Source: Blastopirellula marina DSM 3645 (GTDB taxonomy: Bacteria; Planctomycetota; Planctomycetia; Pirellulales; Pirellulaceae). From it: a stretch of DNA of 64,000 nt. Made by a program: the position numbers and the translations under genes. Of the stretch, positions 34,377-43,935 are shown in pieces. Within the stretch, counting starts at the first letter, position 1. The number at the start of each line of letters is the position of its first letter. The notes beneath the pieces are model-generated. The model did no database searches and was not told the origin of the DNA. It was given only the letters and a program-made list of their open reading frames with translations. The stretch is from contig NZ_CH672377.1 of NCBI RefSeq assembly GCF_000153105.1, forward strand, positions 1,458,405 through 1,522,404, in the 5' to 3' direction.

Positions 34377-34853
34377 ATGCGCATCGCATCAATTGCTAGC
34401 ACCCTGCTTTTTCTCGCTTTGCTGCTGACCGCATCGACGGCCGAAGAGCCGGTTTCCACTCCGCAGCCAACCGAAGCAGAGTTGGCGGAGATATCGAAGA
34501 TTCGCACCGCTTTGGGGCCCGAGTTTCAAGTCGCGTCGCAAATGTTTGGCGCCGATCTTCCCTCGTCGGCGCCCATCTCCGACAAATCGGCGCTCGAAAC
34601 CGATGTGATCGACGCCAATTCGCCTGCCGGCAATTTCTATCTGCAGACGACGAAGCCCTCGCTCGAACGTGCGATCCGCTTCCTCTCCATCGCAGAATCT
34701 GACCTGAAAGCCCTTTCCACGCCGAGCCGCAACGACAAAACGGCCCATGAGGCCCAGCAACTGCGAGAAGCCGCCCAAAAGTGCAAGCAGCTAGCCGACC
34801 AGCTGGAAGAGATGGCGAAGTTACGGGCGCCGAAAGCGACGCAACTGCGTTAA
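34377..34853 (+). CDS. Small exported protein, helical, unknown function
   Basis: A 158-residue protein with a signal peptide (MRIASIASTLLFLALLLTAS, cleavage near TA-EE at about 22). A GAAGGA ribosome-binding site lies 8-9 bases upstream. The mature protein is mostly helical and charged, with a likely coiled coil at about 95-150 (SLERAIRFLSIAESDLKAL, then QQLREAAQKCKQLADQLEEM). No family is recognised. It lies alone between the chemosensory operon and cysD. Confidence 0.65.
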   Translation: MRIASIASTLLFLALLLTASTAEEPVSTPQPTEAELAEISKIRTALGPEFQVASQMFGADLPSSAPISDKSALETDVIDANSPAGNFYLQTTKPSLERAIRFLSIAESDLKALSTPSRNDKTAHEAQQLREAAQKCKQLADQLEEMAKLRAPKATQLR

Positions 34854-34999
34854 TTCCCCGGGTTTAGGCCACATCCGGGCGATCCCGGCCGCCGAGCGGC
34901 ATTGTTCGTATAGCCGACTGGCGCTATAATCCGGAATTCGTAACTATTTACGATCGTTCTCTTTGTGACGATTCTAGCGTCTTACGAGCAATCGAGGGT

Positions 35000-35908
35000 A
35001 TGTCGGGCTACAACATAACTCACTTACGACAGTTGGAAGCGGAAAGTATTCACGTCTTGCGTGAGGTCGCCGCTGAGTTCGAAAACCCGGTCATGCTCTA
35101 TTCGGTCGGCAAAGATTCGTCGGTCATGGTGCAGCTCGCCTTGAAGGCGTTCTATCCGGCGAAGCCGCCGTTTCCGCTGATGCATGTCGACACGACCTGG
35201 AAATTCCGCGAAATGATCCAATTTCGCGAAGATTACGCCCGCAAAGAACTCGGGCTCGACCTGATCGTGCACATCAACGAGGAAGGCCGCGCCGCCGGGA
35301 TCGATCCGTTTGAAGACAGCGTTCGTCACACCGACCTGATGAAGACCGATGGTCTAAAGCAGGCGCTCAACAAGCACAAGTTTGACGCGGCCTTCGGCGG
35401 CGCTCGCCGCGACGAAGAGAAGTCACGCGCCAAAGAGCGGATCTTCTCGTTCCGCGACAAAAACCATCGCTGGGACCCGAAAAACCAGCGGCCAGAGCTC
35501 TGGAATCTGTTCAATACCCGGGTCAATAAAGGGGAAAGCATTCGTGTTTTCCCGCTGTCGAACTGGACCGAACTCGACGTTTGGCAATACATCCATCTCG
35601 AACAAATCCCGATCGTTCCCCTCTATTACTCGGCCCTGCGGCCGGTTGTCTGGCGGAATGACATGTGGATCTTGGTCGACGATGATCGCTTTGTGCTGGC
35701 TCCCGGCGAAAAGGTCGAAGAGAAGATGGTCCGCTTCCGGACGCTCGGCTGTTATCCGCTGACCGGCGCCGTCGAATCGAGTGCGACCACGCTTCCCGAC
35801 ATCATTCAAGAAATGTTGTTAACCACGACCTCCGAACGTCAGGGGCGCGCGATCGACAAAGATCAGGGCGCTTCGATGGAAAAGAAGAAGATCGAAGGTT
35901 ACTTCTAA
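35000..35908 (+). CDS. cysD: Sulfate adenylyltransferase small subunit
   Basis: A 302-residue subunit of the ATP-sulfurylase complex that makes adenylyl sulfate (APS) from sulfate and ATP. The PP-loop motif is SVGKDSSVM (about 36-44), [18 protein letters not shown] and the family-typical [20 protein letters not shown], given here in part as [15 protein letters not shown], are clear. The length equals that of E. coli CysD (302). Its GTPase partner, fused to APS kinase, starts 99 bases downstream. Confidence 0.97.
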   Translation: MSGYNITHLRQLEAESIHVLREVAAEFENPVMLYSVGKDSSVMVQLALKAFYPAKPPFPLMHVDTTWKFREMIQFREDYARKELGLDLIVHINEEGRAAGIDPFEDSVRHTDLMKTDGLKQALNKHKFDAAFGGARRDEEKSRAKERIFSFRDKNHRWDPKNQRPELWNLFNTRVNKGESIRVFPLSNWTELDVWQYIHLEQIPIVPLYYSALRPVVWRNDMWILVDDDRFVLAPGEKVEEKMVRFRTLGCYPLTGAVESSATTLPDIIQEMLLTTTSERQGRAIDKDQGASMEKKKIEGYF

Positions 35909-36007
35909 CGCGGCTCGGCGCCAAAACGCTCTGCTGCGATTCTTACCGCCACACGCCGGAACGCCATTGGCGGCTCCGGTTTTGTCGACTAGCCCAACGC
36001 AACATCC

Positions 36008-37936
36008 ATGTCGCACCAATCCGACCTGATCGCCACCGACATCAACGCTTATCTCGCTCAACACGAGCGAAAAGAGCTGCTCCGCTTTATCACCTGCGGC
36101 AGCGTCGATGACGGAAAAAGTACGCTCATCGGCAAGTTGCTGATCGAAGCCAAAGCGACCTTCGAAGATCAGCTCGCCGCGATCGAACGCGATTCGGCCA
36201 CGCACGGCACCGTCGGCGGAGAGCTCGACCCGGCCCTGCTGATGGACGGGCTCAAAGACGAACGTGAACAAGGGATCACGATCGACGTCGCGTATCGCTA
36301 TTTCTCGACGGCGAAGCGCAAATTCATCATCGCCGACACGCCGGGGCACGAGCAATATACCCGCAACATGGCGACCGGAGCGTCGACCGCCGACCTGGCG
36401 ATCATTTTGATCGACGCGCGGCATGGAGTGATGACGCAAACCAAGCGGCACAGCTTCATCACCTCGCTGTTGGGGATCAAGCATATCGTCGTCGCGATCA
36501 ACAAGATGGATCTGGTTGATTTCAGCCAAGAGCGGTTCGAGCAAATCAAAGCGGACTACGTCGAATTCGCCGCGAAAATGGCGGCCGACGACGTGCACTT
36601 TATTCCGCTCTCGGCCCTTAAGGGAGACAACCTGGTCACGGCGAGCCCGAACATGCCGTGGTACGACGGCAGCACGCTGATGCACTTGCTCGAAAACGTC
36701 TACATCGCGTCGGACCGTAACCTGCAAGACTTCCGCTTTCCGGTGCAACTGGTCAATCGTCCGCACCTCAATTTCCGCGGATTTTGCGGAACGATCGCTT
36801 CGGGGACGATTCGTCCCGGCGAAGAAATCATGGCGCTGCCGTCGAAGAAAACGAGCCGCGTCAAAGCGATCGTCACGATGGACGGCGATCAGGAAGAAGC
36901 CTGTCCGCCGTTGGCCGTGACAATTACGCTGGAAGACGAAATTGACGTCAGCCGTGGCGATATGCTGGTTCGTCCCGGCAATCAACCGCTGGTCGACGAT
37001 CGTTTCGATGCGATGGTCGTCTGGATGGACGAAGACCCGATGGTTCCCGGCAAATCCTATTTGGTGAAGCATACGACGACCCTCACGCCGGGTACGATCT
37101 CGACGCTGCGCTACCAAATCGATGTGAATACGCTCCATCGCAAAGATGCGCCAACGCTGGCGCTCAATGAAATCGGCCGCTGCGAGGTTCGCCTGAATCG
37201 CCCGATCGCGTTTGATCCCTATCCCAAAAATCGCACGACCGGCGCGTTTATCGTGATCGACCGGATGACCAATCGTACGGTCGCCGCCGGCATGATCATC
37301 GACCGTAAAGAGAAGAAGGTCGCCCACTGGGATGACGAGCCGACCTCGGGTCCCGCGAGCGAAGGAGTGACCAGCGTCACCGCCGAGCAGCGCGAAGCCC
37401 GGTTTGGCCAACAACCGACCACGCTGCTGCTGACCGGCTTGACCGGCGCCGGCAAAACAACCATCGCCTACGCCCTAGAACGCCGTCTGTTTGACGAAGG
37501 CCGCGCCTGCGTGGTTCTCGATGGACAAAATCTACGCAGCGGCGTCAGCAAGGATCTTGGCTTCACCGCCGACGAACGGTCCGAGAATCTCCGCCGCGGC
37601 AGCGAGATCGCCGCGCTGATGAACGGCGCCGGCATGATCTGCATCTGTGCTTTCACCGCACCGAACGAAGATGTACGGCAAAAAGCGGCCGAAGTGGTTG
37701 GCAAAGACCGCTTTATCGTCGTTCATCTCTCGGCGCCGATCGAAGTCTGTCGCGATCGCGATGATAGCGGCTTGTACGAGAAAGCGGACTCCGGCGAGAT
37801 CGCCAACTTCCCCGGCGTCAGCTATGAGTTTGAACCGCCGACCAATCCTGATCTGGTGCTGCCGACCCACGAGTTGGAAGTCAGCGAATCGGTCGACAAG
37901 ATTGTGGCGCTGCTGAAAGAGCGAAAAGTGATTTAG
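36008..37936 (+). CDS. cysNC: Bifunctional sulfate adenylyltransferase large subunit/APS kinase
   Basis: A 642-residue fusion. Residues about 20-435 are the EF-Tu-like GTPase CysN that drives APS synthesis: P-loop GSVDDGKS (31-38), DTPGH (110-114) and NKMD (165-168). Residues about 468-642 are the APS kinase CysC: P-loop GLTGAGKT (477-484, usually GLSGSGKS), then [15 protein letters not shown] and the lid region. APS kinase phosphorylates APS to PAPS for sulfonation or assimilation. With cysD this forms a compact sulfate-activation operon ending at a terminator. Confidence 0.96.
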   Translation: MSHQSDLIATDINAYLAQHERKELLRFITCGSVDDGKSTLIGKLLIEAKATFEDQLAAIERDSATHGTVGGELDPALLMDGLKDEREQGITIDVAYRYFSTAKRKFIIADTPGHEQYTRNMATGASTADLAIILIDARHGVMTQTKRHSFITSLLGIKHIVVAINKMDLVDFSQERFEQIKADYVEFAAKMAADDVHFIPLSALKGDNLVTASPNMPWYDGSTLMHLLENVYIASDRNLQDFRFPVQLVNRPHLNFRGFCGTIASGTIRPGEEIMALPSKKTSRVKAIVTMDGDQEEACPPLAVTITLEDEIDVSRGDMLVRPGNQPLVDDRFDAMVVWMDEDPMVPGKSYLVKHTTTLTPGTISTLRYQIDVNTLHRKDAPTLALNEIGRCEVRLNRPIAFDPYPKNRTTGAFIVIDRMTNRTVAAGMIIDRKEKKVAHWDDEPTSGPASEGVTSVTAEQREARFGQQPTTLLLTGLTGAGKTTIAYALERRLFDEGRACVVLDGQNLRSGVSKDLGFTADERSENLRRGSEIAALMNGAGMICICAFTAPNEDVRQKAAEVVGKDRFIVVHLSAPIEVCRDRDDSGLYEKADSGEIANFPGVSYEFEPPTNPDLVLPTHELEVSESVDKIVALLKERKVI

Positions 37937-37963
37937 TCACCAAAACGGTCAATGCAATTCAGC

Positions 37964-37992
37964 AAGAGACGCCTTGAGGGCGTCTCTTTTTT
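37964..37992 (+). terminator. Terminator of the cysD-cysNC operon
   Basis: A 9-bp stem AGAGACGCC / GGCGTCTCT with a 5-base loop and eight Ts, 28 bases past the cysNC stop. Roughly 300 bases of gene-free sequence then lead to the 39-bp array; nothing else was recognised in that stretch. Confidence 0.9.
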
Positions 37993-38290
37993 TTGCGCAT
38001 TTCTCGGCGCACCAAGTCGGGAACAGGGCGATGATCCACGCTTGCAATCCGCCAAGAATTGTCTGTTGACAAAGAGAACGGAGTTGGGGTCGATTGCAGA
38101 TTAAGTCTCAAAAATCGAATCACGTTCATCCGTCGGCCGAACAGGCGGACGCGGGGGGGGGAGATTCTCTGCACTTTGGCGATTCGACTGTTTGACACCG
38201 TGAAGTTCCCTCTTTGGCGACAGATCCTGTCTGCCGAGCCTGGCGGGGATACGCGCAGTTGCGAGACCACTGAACTCGCCTACGTATGCT

Positions 38291-38890
38291 GGTCCAGTCC
38301 AACCTGCCGGACAAAAAACAATGCGGTCCGGTCCAGTCCAACCTGCCGGACAAAAAACAATGCGATCCGGTCCAGTCCAACCTGCCGGACAAAAAAACCC
38401 TGCCGGACAAAAAACAATGCGATCCGGTCCAGTCCAACCTGCCGGACAAAAAACTATGCGGTCCGGTCCAGTCCAACCTGCCGGACAAAAAACAATGCGG
38501 TCCGGTCCAGTCCAACCTGCCGGACAAAAAACTATGCGGTCCGGTCCAGTCCAACCTGCCGGACAAAAAACAATGCGGTCCGGTCCAGTCCAACCTGCCG
38601 GACAAAAAACAATGCGATCCGGTCCAGTCCAACCTGCCGGACAAAAAACAATGCGGTCCGGTCCAGTCCAACCTGCCGGACAAAAAACCATGCGGTCCGG
38701 TCCAGTCCAACCTGCCGGACAAAAAACAATGCGATCCGGTCCAGTCCAACCTGCCGGACAAAAAAACAATGCGATCCGGTCCAGTCCAACCTGCCGGACA
38801 AAAAAACAATGCGGTCCGGTCCAGTCCAACCTGCCGGACAAAAAAACAATGCGGTCCGGTCCGGTCCAACCTGCTGGGCAAAAAAAACGC
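38291..38890. repeat. Tandem repeat array, 39-bp unit, 15 copies
   Basis: The unit on the plus strand is GGTCCAGTCCAACCTGCCGG then ACAAAAAACAATGCGGTCC. Fifteen copies are counted by the CCAACCTGC word. Variation is limited to CAATG/CTATG/CCATG, GCGG/GCGA and six versus seven As. Copy 3 carries a small internal duplication (CCTGCCGGACAAAAAA) and the last copy is degenerate. Because 39 is a multiple of three, several frames stay open on both strands, but none has a ribosome-binding site or resembles a protein. On the minus strand each unit gives GTCCGG-CAG...CTG-GA-CCGGAC, a hairpin, then CGCATTG and a run of six Ts. The array ends eight bases from the stop codon of the neighbouring minus-strand gene. 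Confidence 0.93.
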
Positions 38891-38897
38891 AAGCTTC

Positions 38898-39362
38898 CTA
38901 TTTCGCTTTGACTTCCGGCAGTTTCGCGACCACCACAATTCCAATTGTCGAAAGACTCGCGATCGCCGCCATCACCACCGGCGACGGTTGCATCAGCATC
39001 ATCGTCAACGTCACGCAGATACCGACCAGCAGCATCGCTTTGATCTTCACATTGCGCCGGACGCCGCGATGCTCGTTCCAGTCGCGGAGGATTGGGCCGA
39101 TCAGGCGATTGCGGAGGATCGCCGCGTTCAGTCGCGGCGAACTACGAGCCGCAAAGTAGCTGGCCAACAGCAGAAACGGCGTGCAGGGGAGGACCGGCAA
39201 AATGGCCCCCAAAACGCCGATCGCCAAAAAGAAGAAGGCGCCCGCGATAAACAACAAGCGGCGTAGCCCAACCGCAGCAACGACCGGCGACTCTTTCACC
39301 ACCGCGGGTGAGGAGCCGTGAACTCTTAAGCGACGTTTGGTTGTTGTCTTGATCGTATCCAT
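38898..39362 (-). CDS. YbaN/DUF454 family membrane protein
   Basis: A 154-residue inner-membrane protein. The family core is clear: LGAILPVLPCTPFLLLASYF, then AARSSPRLNAAIL and a segment GPILRDWNEHRGV before the last two membrane segments. The function of the family is unknown. The ATG at 39362 follows a GGGGT-like site; in-frame starts further upstream (39461 or 39479) would add an unconserved-looking leader of up to 39 residues. Its transcript runs directly into the 39-bp array, which may serve as its 3' end. Confidence 0.85.
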   Translation of the reverse strand: MDTIKTTTKRRLRVHGSSPAVVKESPVVAAVGLRRLLFIAGAFFFLAIGVLGAILPVLPCTPFLLLASYFAARSSPRLNAAILRNRLIGPILRDWNEHRGVRRNVKIKAMLLVGICVTLTMMLMQPSPVVMAAIASLSTIGIVVVAKLPEVKAK

Positions 39363-39608
39363 GCCCAAACCCCGTAAGGTCGACGCTGCTCGAATCGAGC
39401 GCCGCCTATTGCCAATGTACGTCAGCAATTCAGAAAGCGGCATTATCTGGCTATCGTCCATTCCCTGGGAAACCTGCACCGGTTAGCGAAAACAAATCGG
39501 CTGCTAGCATTATTCCAAATAGTCACCCCCAAAAAGCACCTCCTCTCCAGCAGGGGGAACGATATTCTAGGTCGTGCAGATTTCTTCCAATCGAAAAGGA
39601 GCTTGTCG

Positions 39609-39812
39609 ATGCTTGGAATCATCCTCGGAATTGTCTCGATCGGGCTCGGCTTAAAAGGATTCACCCCGAGTGGGCTGCCTTTGACTCGCAAAAAAAACAT
39701 CACCGGCGTGACTGCGATTGTCATTGGGGTTTTCTGCTGCTTGCTCGGAGCGTTCCTGATTCTTGAAGGCGCTTTCGGGATTTTTGTAGTGGCAAATTCC
39801 TTCAACCGCTAG
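39609..39812 (+). CDS. Small two-helix membrane protein (first paralogue)
   Basis: A 67-residue protein with two membrane segments (about 1-17 and 32-58) and a short polar loop with TRKKNITG. AAGGAGC six bases before the ATG supports this start. The segment LGLKGFTPSGLPLT, then IVIGVFCCLLGAFLI, is repeated with changes in the next gene on the same strand, so these are tandem paralogues. The family is not recognised. Confidence 0.7.
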   Translation: MLGIILGIVSIGLGLKGFTPSGLPLTRKKNITGVTAIVIGVFCCLLGAFLILEGAFGIFVVANSFNR

Positions 39813-39944
39813 TTATCGATCCAACCGATGAAATGATTTCGTTACCAACCGGTAATCTGGGCGAATTGCAATTTGTGAAGCATTTGTCTGAACAGAGGAA
39901 TTACGGATATTCTGCAAAACTGCAATCACCAATTGGGCCGGCGC

Positions 39945-40172
39945 ATGTTTGTCATCTTGCTCGGCGTTCTCTGCCTCTTTCTGGGACTCCGGGGATTCTC
40001 GAAAGCAGGACTGCCCATCACTCACAACAGAAGCGTCAGCGGTATTCCTGACAAGCTGATCGCTGTTTTTTGTTGCCTGTTGGGCGGCGTGCTAATTGCC
40101 TTCGTGTTCTATGCAAACCTGTCGGCGGCTCGCGAAGCGACATGGATGATCGAGGAAATCGAACATCGGTAG
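39945..40172 (+). CDS. Small two-helix membrane protein (second paralogue)
   Basis: A 75-residue protein closely resembling the preceding one: LGLRGFSKAGLPIT, then LIAVFCCLLGGVLI, with a charged C-terminal tail (ATWMIEEIEHR) that the first lacks. The shared FCCLLG motif with adjacent cysteines is notable. A TTG at 39933 would add four residues. The ribosome-binding site is weak. It may be a recently duplicated gene. Confidence 0.6.
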   Translation: MFVILLGVLCLFLGLRGFSKAGLPITHNRSVSGIPDKLIAVFCCLLGGVLIAFVFYANLSAAREATWMIEEIEHR

Positions 40173-40210
40173 AATGCCCTCCCCCCAGTTCCCCGCAAAC
40201 TTCAGGTAAA

Positions 40211-40222
40211 TGTTACGTAACA
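40211..40222. promoter_or_regulatory. Perfect 12-bp palindrome upstream of btaA
   Basis: TGTTACGTAACA, a perfect dyad about 170 bases upstream of btaA in the gap after the small membrane protein genes. It is a candidate operator by symmetry and location only. No Pho-box-like direct repeats were seen. Confidence 0.3.
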
Positions 40223-40390
40223 AGCGGGAATTCTGGGCGGTTTGCGGCGTCTCGTGGCTTGTGACCGTTGTCTGCTCTCCGCTAGAATAAGGCGTCATTT
40301 TGAAGCGCCATTCCCCTCTTTAGGGAACTTCTGCCGCACCAGCGGTAGCTGCAATCGGCGGATTGGGCGGCATCTCGCACGGAAAAAATC

Positions 40391-41587
40391 ATGGCGCTCT
40401 TGAATTGGGTCCGGGGACGCGTTTTCAACCTGGTCCATCAAAATAACCTTGTTTACAACACCTGCTGGGAAGATCCGCGACTTGATCGCGTCGCTCTCGA
40501 GCTCGAGCCGCACCACAACGTGATGGTGATCACGTCCGCTGGTTGCAACGCGCTCGACTATGCGTTGGCAGGCGCCAATCACGTGTACGCGGTCGACATG
40601 AACCCGCGTCAAAACGCGCTGCTCGACCTGAAAAAGGCGGCGATTCGCGAACTGGAATATGAAGACTTCTTCCAAATGTTCGGCACCGGCCGCTTGCCGA
40701 ACTTCCAGCAGGTTTACGAACAAAAGCTTCGCCATGCTTTGCCGGAATGGTCGCAGTCGTACTGGAATCGCAAGATCCGCTATTTCCGCCCCCGCAAAAA
40801 GCGGAGTTTCTACTTCCGCGGCACTTCGGGCTCGTTCGCCCGCATGATGAATATTTACGTCGATCGGGTGCTTCGCCTAAGGCCGCTGGTGCTGGAATTG
40901 CTGGATGCGGCCAACATCGAAGAGCAGAAAGAAATCTACGAAAAGGTGCACAAACGCCTGTGGACCAAGTCGCTGAAGTTCGCGATGAGCCGCGACACGA
41001 CTTGGTCGCTGGTCGGCGTCCCCCGCGCCCAACGCGAATATCTAGAACAACACTACGAAAACGGCATCGTCGACTTCGTCCAAGAGAACATGCGGGCCGT
41101 TTTCGCCGAACTGCCGATTCAAGACAACTATTTCTGGCGGGTCTACATCACCGGCGAATATACGCCGAAATGCTGTCCCGAGTATCTGAAGCCGGAGAAT
41201 TTCCAGCGGCTGAAGGACGATGTCATCCATCGCGTCAGCACGCACACCGATTCGGTCGAGCACTTCCTGCGAAAGCATGACGGCACGGCGATTCACCGCT
41301 TGGTGCTGTTGGATCACATGGACTGGCTGACCGGTTCGCTCCATCCGTATCTCGTCTCCGAATGGCAGGCGATCATGGATACGACCCGCGAACATGGCGC
41401 TCGGATCCTGTGGCGCAGCGGTGGGATGGATACGCAATTTGTAAATGAGGTCCCGGTGACTGTCGACGGTCAAAAGCGGGAAGTGGGCGATATGCTGCAG
41501 TACCACGACGAAACCGCCGACAGCCTTCATCCGAAGGATCGAGTTCACACATACGGCGCCTTCCGCATTGCCGAGTTGGCCGCCTAG
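40391..41587 (+). CDS. btaA: BtaA-like SAM:diacylglycerol 3-amino-3-carboxypropyltransferase
   Basis: A 398-residue protein of the DUF3419/BtaA family. It transfers the 3-amino-3-carboxypropyl group of SAM to diacylglycerol, the first step to the betaine lipid DGTS. Family features are [13 protein letters not shown] (21-33), the SAM-binding motif [11 protein letters not shown] (47-57) and AVDMNPRQ (67-74). Late in the protein, VLLDHMDWL and RILWRSGG are also typical. It is a soluble or membrane-associated enzyme without transmembrane segments. The methyltransferase btaB follows 83 bases downstream, which strongly supports the assignment. Confidence 0.88.
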   Translation: MALLNWVRGRVFNLVHQNNLVYNTCWEDPRLDRVALELEPHHNVMVITSAGCNALDYALAGANHVYAVDMNPRQNALLDLKKAAIRELEYEDFFQMFGTGRLPNFQQVYEQKLRHALPEWSQSYWNRKIRYFRPRKKRSFYFRGTSGSFARMMNIYVDRVLRLRPLVLELLDAANIEEQKEIYEKVHKRLWTKSLKFAMSRDTTWSLVGVPRAQREYLEQHYENGIVDFVQENMRAVFAELPIQDNYFWRVYITGEYTPKCCPEYLKPENFQRLKDDVIHRVSTHTDSVEHFLRKHDGTAIHRLVLLDHMDWLTGSLHPYLVSEWQAIMDTTREHGARILWRSGGMDTQFVNEVPVTVDGQKREVGDMLQYHDETADSLHPKDRVHTYGAFRIAELAA

Positions 41588-41670
41588 AACCTGTTCCCTT
41601 CGATTTTCCCGTACGCACGATCGCTACTTTTATTGAGAGCGGTCGCACAGCCATTTTCGACGCAGAGCCA

Positions 41671-42408
41671 ATGGGCATCGCCTCCGATCTGAAAGTTCTT
41701 TATCACCTAGCGGTCAAACCGGTCCGCGGCGAAAACCACGCCGAGCGGCTGGAAAGCTTCTACGGCGGCCAGGCCGAAGCGTACGACGACTTTCGCAAGC
41801 GCCTGCTGCAAGGTCGCCAAGAGATGTACGCGTCGCTAGATCTGCCTGAGGGGGGCGTCTGGGTCGATATGGGCGGAGGCACAGGGTCGAACCTCGAATA
41901 TCGCGGCGATGACATCCCCAAGATGAAAAGCGTCTACGTCGTCGATCTCGCTTCGTCGCTCCTCAAAGTCTGCGACGAGCGGATCCAGGCCCGCGGCTGG
42001 GAAACCTCGGCCAAGACGGTCGAAGCCGACGCGACCAAGTTCACCCCCGAGGAAGGACTGGCCGACGTCGTCACGTTTTCTTACTCGCTGACGATGATCC
42101 CCGACTGGTTCGCCGCGATGGATAACGCACTGCGAATCCTTAAGCCCGGAGGCTTGATCGGCGTCGTTGACTTCTATGTTTCGCGAAAGTATCCGCACGA
42201 AGGCCGCACGCAACACGGCTGGTTCAATCGCAACTTTTGGCCGGTCTGGTTCTCGTCGGACAACGTCCATCCGTCCGCCGACCATTTGCCTTACCTGCAG
42301 CGGCAGTTTGAGACGGTCACGCTCGAAGAACGTCGAGCCAAGGTCCCTTATCTGCCGCTGGTCCGCACGCCGTACTACTACTTCGTCGGCCGCAAACCGG
42401 CGGCGTAG
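41671..42408 (+). CDS. btaB: BtaB-like SAM-dependent N-methyltransferase
   Basis: A 245-residue class I methyltransferase. The SAM-binding glycine motif is [10 protein letters not shown] (65-74), and a [11 protein letters not shown] strand and helix follow. The post-motif region reads [20 protein letters not shown], as in BtaB and PmtA-like enzymes. The C-terminus [11 protein letters not shown] is family-like. With BtaA it would methylate the homoserine amino group three times to give diacylglyceryl-trimethylhomoserine. A phospholipid N-methyltransferase role is the main alternative, but the btaA neighbour makes DGTS synthesis most likely. Confidence 0.86.
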   Translation: MGIASDLKVLYHLAVKPVRGENHAERLESFYGGQAEAYDDFRKRLLQGRQEMYASLDLPEGGVWVDMGGGTGSNLEYRGDDIPKMKSVYVVDLASSLLKVCDERIQARGWETSAKTVEADATKFTPEEGLADVVTFSYSLTMIPDWFAAMDNALRILKPGGLIGVVDFYVSRKYPHEGRTQHGWFNRNFWPVWFSSDNVHPSADHLPYLQRQFETVTLEERRAKVPYLPLVRTPYYYFVGRKPAA

Positions 42409-42453
42409 TCGCCTGGTTGTTGGACCGCATTGCGGACCCTACCAGAACCCGCG

Positions 42454-43233
42454 TTAGCTGGGTGGGCCGGTTAGAATCTCGACGCCATCAGAAGTTAGCG
42501 CCAATGTGTGCTCAAAGTGGGCGCTCAGAGAGCCGTCGCAGGTGACGACCGTCCAGTGATCTTTGGTCACCTTCGCTTCTCGTTTGCCGACGTTGACCAT
42601 CGGTTCGACCGCCAACACCAGACCGGTTCGAAGCGGGAAGTCCCCTTCTTTCAGGAACCGCTTGGAGAAGTAGTTGGGCACCTGCGGGGACTCGTGCATT
42701 TCGCGGCCGATGCCATGACCGACGAATTCGGTCACCACCGAAAAATCGGCCGCTTCAACATACTCTTGCATCTCGCGAGCAACTTCGCTCCAGCGACTTT
42801 TCCGCGACATCTGATCGATGGCGATCTGCAACGAGCCTTGCGTGATCTCCAGCAGTTTGGCGGCGATCGGCGAAACGGTCCCTACCGCATGCGTCACTGC
42901 TGCGTCGCCACACCAACCGTTCACTTTGCAGCCGGTATCGAGACTGACGATGTCCCCTTCAACCAACTGCCGTGAGCCCGGCATCCCATGGACCACTTCT
43001 TCATTGATCGAGACGCAAGTCGCGGCGGGAAAAGGAGTCACGCCGGGCACGCCTTTGAAGAGCGGGATCGCGTCGTGCTGAATAAAGACGTTCTCAATCG
43101 CCGCGTCGATTTCGGCGGTCGTCGCGCCCGGGCGAACCAATTGAGCAGCGGCCTGATGAGCTTCCCAGACCACAAGTCCCGCACTTCGCATCAAAGCGAT
43201 CTCGCGGGAAGATTTCAACGTTATAGAAGGCAT
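42454..43233 (-). CDS. map: Type I methionine aminopeptidase
   Basis: A 259-residue enzyme that removes the initiator Met in the cytoplasm. All five metal ligands are present: Asp99, Asp110, His173, Glu210 and Glu241, close to E. coli D97, D108, H171, E204 and E235. No N-terminal zinc-finger extension is present. It lies 12 bases after adk, the classical secY-adk-map order. It is the last gene of the long minus-strand ribosomal cluster and converges on btaB. A hairpin-like GGACCGCATTGCGGACC lies between the two stops (42422-42438). Confidence 0.96.
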   Translation of the reverse strand: MPSITLKSSREIALMRSAGLVVWEAHQAAAQLVRPGATTAEIDAAIENVFIQHDAIPLFKGVPGVTPFPAATCVSINEEVVHGMPGSRQLVEGDIVSLDTGCKVNGWCGDAAVTHAVGTVSPIAAKLLEITQGSLQIAIDQMSRKSRWSEVAREMQEYVEAADFSVVTEFVGHGIGREMHESPQVPNYFSKRFLKEGDFPLRTGLVLAVEPMVNVGKREAKVTKDHWTVVTCDGSLSAHFEHTLALTSDGVEILTGPPS

Positions 43234-43245
43234 GTCCGAGTCGTG

Positions 43246-43833
43246 TTAGTCGCCGCGCAGGTCTTTACCAACGCCGTCGACGATGGCCTTGATTCGTGTG
43301 AAGACTTCGGCTGGGGTTCCCATGCCGTCGACGTTTCGCAAGATCCCTTTTTCCTGGTAATAGTCGAGCAGCGGAGATGTTCGCTCTTGATAGATCCGCA
43401 TTCGCTTGCGAATCGTCTCAGGCGTATCGTCAACGCGACCTTCTTTCACGGAGCGATCCAGCAGTCGACGAAACAGTTCTTCCTGATTGACATCCAACGT
43501 CAGCACGAGGTCGAGATCTTTGTTTTGCTGATGCAGATAATCATCGAGCGCTTTGGCCTGGCCGATGGTGCGAGGAAAGCCGTCGAGTAAGCAGCCGCGC
43601 TGGCAGTCGGATCGGTCGAGTCGCTCACCCACGATTTGCACCACAATCGGATCAGGCACCAATTGGCCGTGATCCATGTGTAAAGAGGCGAGCTTCCCCA
43701 GTTCGGTCCCACGCTTCTTGGCGTCTCGCAGCATATCCCCCGTAGCGACGTGGGGGATATTCAAGTATTCGACCAGGTTCTGAGACTGGGTGCCTTTGCC
43801 AACGCCAGGAGGTCCAATAAAGATTAACCGCAT
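43246..43833 (-). CDS. adk: Adenylate kinase
   Basis: A 195-residue kinase interconverting ATP, AMP and ADP. The P-loop is GPPGVGKGTQ (7-16). TGDMLRDAKKRGTELG is the AMP-binding region, LLDGFPRTIGQA is the family signature, and RVDDTPETIRKR is the short lid. The lid has no zinc-binding Cys insertion, so this is the short form. The start MRLIFIGPPG is chosen over an in-frame leader of 28 residues, as it matches the family N-terminus. Confidence 0.96.
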   Translation of the reverse strand: MRLIFIGPPGVGKGTQSQNLVEYLNIPHVATGDMLRDAKKRGTELGKLASLHMDHGQLVPDPIVVQIVGERLDRSDCQRGCLLDGFPRTIGQAKALDDYLHQQNKDLDLVLTLDVNQEELFRRLLDRSVKEGRVDDTPETIRKRMRIYQERTSPLLDYYQEKGILRNVDGMGTPAEVFTRIKAIVDGVGKDLRGD

Positions 43834-43935
43834 TATTGCATCATTGACGTGATCGACTCGATGGCGGGCCGGGCAAGGCGCGGCGTAATAGGAAGGCGAT
43901 TTGTTGGGCCCGGCCAAAGCCGATTTGGCCCAACG

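Noticed and set aside
35819-37414. A 531-codon minus-strand open frame opposite cysNC
   Set aside because: Antisense shadow of a gene with both P-loops intact.
38291-38890. The array as a CRISPR
   Set aside because: No unique spacers: the whole 39-bp unit is repeated head to tail, and no cas genes are present.
38059-39266. Repeat-rich open frames on both strands through the 39-bp array, giving 13-residue peptide repeats
   Set aside because: They stay open only because the period is divisible by three; several frames on both strands are equally open and none has a ribosome-binding site.
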